Positions 56,329 to 64,000 of a DNA stretch of 64,000 bases are shown one piece after another. Numbering within the stretch: position 1 is the stretch's first letter; each line of letters begins with the position of its first letter. The DNA comes from Hymenopus coronatus. Lineage: Eukaryota; Arthropoda; Insecta; Mantodea; Hymenopodidae. The notes beneath the pieces were generated by a model. That model was not told where the DNA came from, made no database searches, and was given only the letters and a program-made list of their open reading frames with translations. Made by a program: the position numbers and the translations under genes. Where the stretch lies: NCBI GenBank assembly GCA_030762935.1, contig CM060881.1:101416001-101480000 (forward strand), given 5' to 3'.

Positions 56329-56459
56329 GTTCCACTAATGATTAAACCATTTTTTGTGGAAACATACAAGTTAAAGAGAAATTCCAAGGCCGTGATTTAA
56401 GCACAGGTTAATGTAAACCTTCAAATTAAAAGAATAAAACCAAACTTCACTCATGTTTT

Positions 56460-58712
56460 TAACAATGTGCACTATTACTAGTGCTCCAGATATGTAACAG
56501 ATTGTTTATTGAGGAGAATTACCCTACCTGTTGGGGAAAGGGCATTATTCATCCCATTTATAAAGGGAATGGAACTATTGGAAATCCGGATAACTATAGC
56601 GGGGTTACTCTTTTGCCAATTGTAGAGAAAATTTATTGTAGAGTGTTATATAACCGGATAAAGGACTGGGAATCTAAATTTGGCAAACTTTCAAAATTTC
56701 AAATGGGTTTCAGAGAAGGACACAGTACCATAGATGCCGCTTTTATATTAGACACTTTAAGGACGAAGCAACTGTTAATTAAGCGGGGAAAGCTTCATTG
56801 TGCTTTTGTGGACTTTAAGAAGGCATTTGACTCTATCAATCGAAATGCATTATAGTACTAACTAGGCAGAAAGGGGTTATCAAGTAAAATGGTTAGAGCA
56901 TTGCAGAAAATGTATCAAAATGTCGAATTCTGTGTGAAGTACGACAGAAACAGAGTGTCCGAGAGCTGCTGAAGCTATAGGGGAGTGAGGCAGGGTTGTA
57001 TTTTATCTCCCTTGCTATTTAATCTCTTTGTGGATGATATTACTGATACAATGATAGCAGAAAATATCCAAGCACCAGTAGTAGCGGATTTGCAGATCCC
57101 AACACTTTTATACGCAGACGATTTAGTATTGTGCTCTACGACAGTAAGCGGATTGCAACGAGGACTGGACAAACTTAAGAATTATGGCTACTTACAGTTA
57201 ATGTGAATAAGACTAAGGCAATGACTTTCAAAAAGGGTTGTGTTTATAGCAGGGAGGAGACTTGGACATATGCAGGACAGATACTGGACAATGTTAAATC
57301 TTTTTTGTACTTAGGACTCACATTCACAATGAACGAAAATGGACAAAACACATTGACATTACGAAACACAAGGCAAGGGTGAAAGCGACGGAAGCTCTCC
57401 GGATACGCTACAGAATACCGAATATATCCATAACCTTAATGGAAACTATATACGGAGCGACAGTTATATCCACGATGACACATGGAGGAGAAATATGGGG
57501 GTGTGAACAAACAGGAAATCTGGATCAAGTGAGGACCCAATTTTTGAAAGGAATTCTGGGTGTAGGGAGGGGTACGGCAAACTGCGGAATAATGAGGGAA
57601 TTCGGGGCACATAGTGAAACGATAGAGTGCAAAATCAGAGCAGTTAAATATTGGCTGAGAATCGTTCACGGAAACCAATCTCTAATTAGGGCAATCTGCT
57701 ACCGTGAACAGTTGCGAATGGAAGGTAATTCGACGTGGGCATCAAAATTGAAGAAAGGGTTGGAAACCATTGGGATGGGAAACATTTGGATGGCGGGGCA
57801 GGAAAACAGGCGAAGTATTTGGAGAAAAATTAAGAACCGCCTCTGTGATATTGACAGACAGCAAATAATTGCTCAATGCACAGAGGTGTCATTAGAAGTA
57901 CAGTCTGGGCTGAAATCGGAGTGGGGTATGGAGTAATACACCAAAACAGGTACCAAACTCGTTAGAGAGGGGCTCGCATGGATTAGACTAGGAGCATGGA
58001 GGAGCACGAAAATTTATGACGAGAATGGTACGAGAATCTGTCCCATTTGCGAGGAGGAAGAGTCGTGGACTCACATCTTGGCAAGATGTAGGGGTACGGA
58101 GGAATGGCGGGAAAAATATTTGCCGCGATTTTTTACCACTGCGAATGTAGGGCTAGAAGCATGTTGGACGCTACTGGCAGGCATGGAAAAAATGGACGGG
58201 CTAGGTAAATTTATTCTTAAGGCAAGACAGCTGAGATCTGAGGAGGCTGCCAATAGAGAAGGGGGGATAAGATCAACTAAACAAAAGTGACTACATTGTT
58301 CTACATACATATATATTATGTCATACTTAGGTCACTGTTGTGCTATGGTTTTATATATGTTGTATATATTATCTGTATATATGTCTTTTAAGTGTAATTT
58401 TCTATTATAAGAGGGTGCATTTATGAAGGTGTACTCTGTGCTGTAAATTTAAATTGCAATATTTGAATATCTTTGTATTTTTATTTTCGGGTTCACTCTT
58501 AACTCTTTATTGTTGTTTAATAATGCTTTGGACTGTGTATTTCCTTTGTCTTTTTATTTTCGTGTTTACTCTTTTAATTCTTTGTTGTTGTTTTAATATT
58601 GCTTGTAATGTGTATTACGAAAGCACGTACGGTCTGTGGACCCGTGCGATTTTTGAAATTATATGTATGACATTGCTATGCCAATAAATACACTTATTCA
58701 TTCATTCATATT
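56460..58712 (+). mobile_element. Non-LTR retrotransposon (LINE), 5'-truncated
   Basis: Contains reverse transcriptase, a C-terminal CCHC motif, a 3' untranslated region and an end with AATAAA (about 58683) followed by TTCA repeats (about 58693-58710). ORF1 and the endonuclease domain are absent, as expected of the 5' truncation common in LINE insertions. No target duplication was found. The clade was not assigned. The C-terminal CCHC layout is shared by Jockey, I and R1 groups. Confidence 0.9.
56463..58290 (+). pseudogene. Reverse transcriptase ORF of the LINE, broken
   Basis: The frame starts inside the fingers domain: GIIHPIYKGNG, NPDNYSGVTLLP. Motif A is FVDFKKAFDSINR (about 56806-56844), motif B RQGCILSPLLFNLFVDD (56988 onward), motif C LLYADDLVL with the catalytic YADD (about 57109). 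FLYLGL follows near 57305. The thumb and connection region runs to WGME at 57933, and after a stop the zinc-finger-like CPIC ... H-x4-C reads at about 58039-58090. Lesions are stops at 56853, 56859 and about 56970, a frame change near 57200, another near 57365 and a stop at 57934-57936. The YADD is intact but the protein cannot be made. It would copy element RNA into DNA at a nicked target in the nucleus. Confidence 0.9.
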
Positions 58713-58932
58713 AACAAAGAATCGTGCTCTCCACAAATAAAGAAACTATAAGGCCACAGCAGACCGGTCAGAATAATTGATCTTAATATGACAGCGAGAA
58801 GGTTAATAAAGTTTGCTAAAGCAATACTATTACAAGATTAAATATACTAAATTTTGACAAACGAAAGCTCACTCCACAATGATCTAGCACGGCTCAAGTT
58901 GCCTCAAAGGAATTGCTCTCTCCTGAGGCAGC

Positions 58933-59275
58933 TTTTTTATAGTGTTCAACGCTCGCTTTTACTGATATGACACCGCAGGCGACCAAATGTGAGATTTGTG
59001 GTGGACAGAGCGGCGCAGGGGCGGATTTTCTCCAATTTCCCCCGCCATCGCTCCACTGTGCCCTATCTTCATTCTTTGTATCACCATTGTCATCGCCTGC
59101 GGTGCCATGGTAGTAAAACTGGACGTTAACCACTATCAAATAAAATGCTGATACGTGAATGAAGATGGAGCTTCGGTGGAATGTAATGGTGGGGGAAACC
59201 GGAGAACCCGAAGAAAACTCGCCCCTTCGCCGCTTTGTCCTCCACAAATCTCACATGCGGCCGCTCCTGAAACTG
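58933..59275. mobile_element. SINE A composite with inverted segments
   Basis: 58933-58987 is SINE A tail in minus orientation (GTTCAACGCTCGCTTTTAC). 58988-59140 is the body in plus orientation (TTTGTGGTGGACAGAGC ... GGTAGTAAAACTGGACG). 59145-59275 is the body in minus orientation (GATGGAGCTTCGGTGG ... CCACAAATCTCACATGCGG). The two body segments can pair over most of their length. No complete tRNA-like head is present. Confidence 0.8.
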
Positions 59276-59494
59276 TCTCATTGAGCTCTCCTGACCCCGA
59301 TGAAAGGTAAGATCCCAACTGATAGCCGAGCGGCTAGCCAAGATCCCCCTCTCGCCAGTGGGGGAACTGGTAACATTCCTTGCGCAGAGAAGTCTGGATC
59401 CACAGGCTAGCTCTCAAGCAGGTTGACATAGGAGCTTGCAGCAGAGTACTGATGAAGCAGTAAGTGACGTAGAATCCATCGTGTAACGGAGACG

Positions 59495-59764
59495 TTACAG
59501 GGTGTGAAATTTTCTTGAATATATAACCTTGGGAGATACTAAATTTAAGCATTGAGTTTGTTAATTAACGAGTTTTTTTTAGCCATACTGTCCAAAAATG
59601 TATACGTAATACATTGCCTTTATTCTAAAAATTCCCGTTTGAATTCAGAGATTCTCAAAACATATATTTCCGATGAAATCTAGATATCGATTTTTGAGGT
59701 AGAATACAATACCTTCTCTTCCTACTATATGCCTACATTGTACATACGTGCAAGAAAAAGTAAA
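59495..59764 (+). mobile_element. Family A repeat, copy 28 (3' third)
   Basis: Starts at GGTGTGAAATTTTCTTG, has no CA tract, and ends GCAAGAAAAAGTAAAA with a diverged palindrome. Confidence 0.8.
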
Positions 59765-60156
59765 ATGATAAGAATATGCAATAGTAATACACACAGGCTC
59801 GTGATGAAACCAATTATTCCTCTTGTGATCACTTGTTCATTTGTTCATTCAGCTTCATTAAGAGATCTTTATATTTTAAGTTGTACTAGACAACAAGAGG
59901 GATAAACTGCACTATATTGATTAATAGACAAAGTATAAAGTATAAGTGGGCACTCACGCATTTTTAACTTCTGAACTCTCCTAGCCTCCTAACAATTAAC
60001 AATGAAATGTGAATTGTAAATAATTTTGGTGGACTTATGAATTATTAATGTCTGATAAGTGTTAAATAGTGTTTTATTCATTTATTTAAAGAAATAAGAT
60101 ACTATTTCACCGTATGTTACATAATATAAGGATATTTTCCGGTGTAAAAATCCTTA
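59765..60156. other. Stretch with no recognised feature
   Basis: Nothing recognised. Confidence 0.4.
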
Positions 60157-60330
60157 ATGGTTTCCTTCGGAAGGGAAATTAAGGAACCTCAAGTCTGATA
60201 AAGAGGCCTCTGAGCAAAATTAAGAGGTCTTTCCCACCCAATATAGAATTCCCATTCTATATTGGAATTCTATATGCTGAGAACCATAGCAGTTAAAGAG
60301 CGTCCTTAAATAAAACGTCATTCCATTTAT
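60157..60330 (+). mobile_element. SINE B, plus-strand copy with snap-back insertion
   Basis: AAAAATCCTTAATGG, TTCGGAAGGGAAATTAAGG, GATAAAGAGGCCTCTGAGC and AAAGAGCGTCCTTAAATAAA match SINE B; the head is missing. A local inverted duplication lies at 60238-60265. Confidence 0.85.
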
Positions 60331-60704
60331 AAATTAAATACTTCACAGCGTTATCTTCTGCTTTAATAAAATATACTTCCTCCCAAGGTGTTCATGACCT
60401 AAGTTTTGACGTACTCCTTCTATTGTAAATGAAAACTACACGTCATGATTGAACCTGACCCGCAGAAGCACTGAGGAGAACATAAATCATCTCAACACCT
60501 TCCGTTTCGCTCCTCTTTCATTTATTCAAGTTCCAATGCGCCATGTTGGCGTATATTGGGACACGTTTACAGTGATGTTTTGATCACGGTAGTTCTAGTT
60601 CGCGAGTTTACCGCTTCTTGCAATTAGTGCCGAGGGATCAACTCATCGCCCATAGATGGCACTATAGGACAAAATAACAATTTACGGAATGAAACATAAC
60701 AAAT
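60331..60704. other. Stretch with no recognised feature
   Basis: Nothing recognised. Confidence 0.4.
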
Positions 60705-60880
60705 TTAGATCAGGAGTTTATATTTCCAGATATGGGGTTCTTTTATGTGCAAATAACTATTGCACAGAACCAACGGCTTTCCTTCTCTTCCGAAGGAAGC
60801 CAAATGAAGGACCAAAATATCCATTACCCTCCACCGAATTTGAGGTCGCAACCTAGGTATTATAATCCAGCATAGTAACT
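60705..60880 (-). mobile_element. SINE B copy, head side
   Basis: GGGGTTCTTTTATGTGC, AGAACCAACGGCTTTCC, CTTCCGAAGGAAGCC and ACCGAATTTGAGGTCGC match the head half of SINE B on the minus strand. The 3' half (GAGGCCTCTGAGC) is absent. Confidence 0.75.
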
Positions 60881-61084
60881 ACTAATAAGCTTATTGAGCG
60901 CTTTCTCTAAATCGGTACGCTCAGTACTTGGCAGTAGCTATGTGAAGTACCAGGACTGAATAAAGGAAGGGAAATCAACTTTCCTAAGTCAGCATGAATT
61001 GGAACTGAATAAAACAGTAGTAAAATCATTTCATTAGATACAGAGTATTTAATATCTAATACCAACTCCCTTAAATTCGGCCTT

Positions 61085-61282
61085 GCCTCTTACCTAGAAG
61101 ACCCGGGTTCGAATCCATGTGAGATTTGTGGTGGACAAAGCGGCGCAGAGGCGGGTTTTCTCCCGGTTCTCCGGTTTCCGCCACCATCACATTCCACCGG
61201 GGCTCCAGCTTCAAGTATCATTAAGTCTCATCGCTTGCGGTGCCATAGCAGTAATAACGGGCGTTAAACACTACCAAAAATA
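61085..61282 (+). mobile_element. SINE A copy
   Basis: GGGTTCGAATCC (61105-61116) is a perfect B box. It is followed by TTTGTGGTGGACAAAGCGG, CTCCGGTTTCCGCC, CACCGGGGCTCC and the tail AATAACGGGCGTTAAACAC. It directly precedes family A copy 29. The A-box half is eroded. Confidence 0.85.
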
Positions 61283-61283
61283 A

Positions 61284-62001
61284 GGTATTGTATTCCACCC
61301 AAACATTTTATCTCGAGATGTCATCTGAGGATACCCTGAATAAAAATATATGTGTGTGTGTGTTTAACTTCAGTATTTTCCGAGGCTGCAAACCAAAGGT
61401 TTTCAAGAAGATCTCTCGCCCCAAACTAACCTGTGTTTGGAAGGTTTTTCGAAAATTTTGATTTTCTCAATTGGCTGTAATGATTGTGATTAAAATACTA
61501 CATGCTACAGATACTTTTATAAAAATAAAATATATGTCCTAAACTACATGGGAATAGCGTCTAAGGACCCCTTAATTTTGGATACATTTTGTATAACTGA
61601 TAACACCGTAAGAAATAGACAAAAATGTCCAACACAAAAAAATGTAGATCTCGTTAAAATGCAATTTTATATATACATTTTTTTGTGGTTTTGATCATTG
61701 TTTTTAAGTTTAAAATACTTATACTTTCTCACGGGAAGTCCTCAATCGTTTCATATCTGCTTTTCTTTATTCCTGGCCATGCAAAGTGAACCTAATTTCA
61801 ATTGTACCACATAGCGACCATATTATACCTAACATTTACTGTAGTGTATACCCTTATTTCCCTTCTACTTACAAGGAAGCAAGAAATAGTAATAATGGTT
61901 AACTAGATTAACATGATGCAGTTAAAAGAATTATCTTTTGTAAGAATAGTTTGTGTGAAAAACAGGTGAGAAAGTTGTTTGAATGGAACACATAGGATTT
62001 T
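61284..62001 (-). mobile_element. Family A repeat, copy 29 (palindrome missing)
   Basis: Starts at AAGGTATTGTATTCC just after the SINE and ends GAGAAAGTTGTTTGAATGG ... ACACATAGG. The GT tract is TGTGTGTGTGTG near 61350. Confidence 0.85.
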
Positions 62002-62261
62002 TCTATTGATGACCTTTGGACTAATTTTTCAAGATTGTGGTCTTCACTCTTATACTCTCTTTCATACAAGGTCTTACTAACTCTAGTGTGGTTAGGGAAT
62101 AATCATAGCGGAGGAAATCTCCCCAGCCGGGAATCGAATCCGCGGTCTTTAGGTTTAGAGACTAGCTAATCACCAGAAAATTGACTTAACCACTCTTAGG
62201 AAATTGGGGATAACTGGTTGAGTTTGTTCTTGCTGATTCTATGCTTATTTACTGGTTAATT
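62002..62261 (-). other. Unique stretch containing a tRNA-like B box
   Basis: On the minus strand CGGATTCGATTCCCGG (about 62132-62147) is a strong B box, with a possible A-box region near 62190. The body is not shared with the other SINEs. Confidence 0.4.
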
Positions 62262-63072
62262 TTTTCTTTCCCTTCTTGGTACATAGTACATGAGTAGAGA
62301 AGGAATTGCACTCTACCCAAAAAATTCGATTCCGATATATTACGGAAATATACAATTATGGTGCCTGTATAAAAACAGAAAAACACATTTTTTAAGAAAA
62401 AAGTCCCTGTATGTGTATAAAAACATCGAAACGACCGTGAAATTACAAAATTGGTATTAAAGTTTAGTTTCTTCCACTGATGGAATAAAGTTTGATAAGT
62501 TTGACTTTCTCAAAAATGGGCTTTCATTAAAATAGAGTATATTAAAGATATTTACATGATAATTAAAAAGTAATAGCCTCTGAAGACCTCTTTATTGTGG
62601 ATGACATTTGCATAACTGGTAAACTGTAAGAGATAAAAGAACACCTACTACACAAAAAAAGATCTCGTTAAAACCCACAATTTATGTCATATACATAGAG
62701 TTGACAATTTCCGAGTTATTCCTTTTATTGGTTTCACATTTAAAATACTTAACATTTTCTCATACGGGGAGTTGTCAACATTTTACCATGCAAAAAAAAA
62801 AAAAAAAAAAACAACAACAAACAAACAAGAAAAAAACAACAACAACAAAAAGAGTAAAAAACCGGAATTCATCACATAGCTACCAGCTATGATTTGACAA
62901 TAGGTCTAGCCTAGCGTATTCCCTTATTTCCCTTCTGCTTACAAGGAAGCAAGTAGTAGGAACATTTCTGCTAATGCTTCTTGATTAATTGTAAGAAGAT
63001 AGAATAATAAGGATTTTAACTATGATTTGTTACGGAGATGTAATAGTTCATGTAAATGGAATACAGGAATTT
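62262..63072 (-). mobile_element. Family A repeat, copy 30
   Basis: Starts TTTTTTCTTTCCC with a partly preserved palindrome (TACATAGTACATGAGTAGAG) and ends near GTTCATGTAAATGG. An A-rich CAAACAA expansion lies at 62790-62850. Confidence 0.85.
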
Positions 63073-64000
63073 AATCCTTAAATCATATACAGAATGATTG
63101 CAGCAATTGTTTTGGTTGAAATGAAAGTTTGTGTTGCTACACAAGTAGACTAGATTCGGTATAACGTTTCATAGATATCTAATCTACATATATCTCAGAG
63201 AAAATAGATTATTTCTCTTTCACGCCTTGTTAATGCAAAAGAACACCAGACTTCACAAGCTTGTACCTCAGATGTCTTTACTCACTTAAAGTACTGAAAT
63301 TAAGGAAAGTTTTAAGCGGAAGGTTTAGAAACGGGAGTAAAATATTGTTACCAAAGACTGTTTTCCTCCTTTTCGCACTATCTCTCTTCTGTTTCCCGTT
63401 CCTTCGTCTCATCACGGAAGCTGTCGCATTCAGTCACGCAGCCCGTTTCTTTTCCTTTCTTACTACGTTGTTCGCGCAGTTTGTTTTAATGTATCCGTAA
63501 GTGGGACAGCAATTTGCATTTATTGCTGCCTTTGTAATCTTCTGGGAATTGCATTTTATGGTCAGATTTGCATGTCATTAAACCACAAAAATACGGAAAG
63601 AATAGAATGACAAACACTTCTAAAGATTTAACGCAACATGCAGCACTAAGGGAATAAAAATACTTAAATAATACCTAGGTCCCTATACCCTTAATATGGA
63701 AGATTTACCATCCTCTTTTTAATTTATTTGTATTAAATTAATAATACATTTCGCAATTGGAATAAAATAGATCATAACTAAAAGGAACAATGAATATTAT
63801 AACTTGTGAGGTCAGGTACATGAGGCTCCTCAGGCATTAAACAGAGCTGATAGTATTCATTCGTTCTCTGAGAGTCTTCTTATTCGGAATCAGTTCTTGA
63901 AGAAAACAGCAAGATGACGTTGGGTGCCAATTTGTGGGTGACTTCCGGTTAGATGCTAGCTCCTTAGTTTGGGTTCTCTTATGGTCTTAATTTTATATTT
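63073..64000. other. Stretch with no recognised feature
   Basis: A plus frame of 79 codons at 63261-63500 is hydrophobic in its second half but shows no signal that separates it from chance. Confidence 0.35.

Noticed and set aside
63261..63500. A small membrane protein
   Set aside because: Hydrophobicity comes from a T-rich plus strand; no start context, conservation or neighbour supports it.

Overview
The window is intergenic or intronic DNA from an animal, most likely an arthropod. I infer this from the transposon types: hAT/Buster, Tc1, mariner, transposases of the kind that carry a DUF4817-like helix-turn-helix, a non-LTR element with a C-terminal CCHC motif, and several tRNA-derived SINE families. 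One transposon also carries a TATA plus TCAGTT initiator at the usual arthropod spacing. The DNA is AT-rich, full of microsatellites, and contains no convincing intact host gene. No species can be named from the sequence alone. | The dominant content is one interspersed family, called family A here. It is about 0.88-0.9 kb long, with about 30 copies or fragments in both orientations, covering roughly a third of the window by my boundary estimates. In its plus sense a copy starts near TCTGATGTGTTCCATTCACA, has ACTTTCTCTA just inside, a CA-rich microsatellite about three quarters along, and a strong palindrome (TTCTCTATAC ... GTATAGAGAA) at the end before GTAAAA. It codes for nothing visible. 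The subterminal inverted repeats, central microsatellite, end stem-loops, A/T-flanked ends and head-to-tail junctions resemble the DINE-1/HINE class of non-autonomous rolling-circle elements. That assignment is inference and is the main lead for an undescribed element. | Layout: 0.1-1.0 kb, first family A copy; 2.4-3.1 kb, tRNA-like SINE cluster; 4.7-5.2 kb, Tc1 transposase remnant; 6.6-10.0 kb, family A copy split by a complete 2,490-bp hAT element with an exact 8-bp target duplication and a broken ZBED/Buster-type transposase; 10.4-20 kb, more family A copies, SINEs, microsatellites and a DUF4817-type transposon start; 20-33 kb, mixed unique DNA, family A copies with nested SINEs and another transposase remnant; 33-34.3 kb, a family A copy carrying a 68-bp hairpin insertion and a SINE; 35-42 kb, mostly unrecognised DNA with a DDE transposase tail, a fold-back of family A and a mariner remnant; 42-56.3 kb, the densest family A cluster, interrupted by a 1.3-kb AT-rich insertion and SINEs; 56.5-58.7 kb, a 5'-truncated non-LTR retrotransposon; 58.9-63.1 kb, SINE fold-backs and three more family A copies; the last kilobase is unrecognised. 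| No genes form a pathway or operon here. The order of insertions can be read from nesting: family A is older, and hAT, SINEs A, B and C, the hairpin insert and the AT-rich insert all landed inside copies of it. All transposase and reverse transcriptase reading frames seen are broken, so any current movement would depend on active relatives elsewhere.
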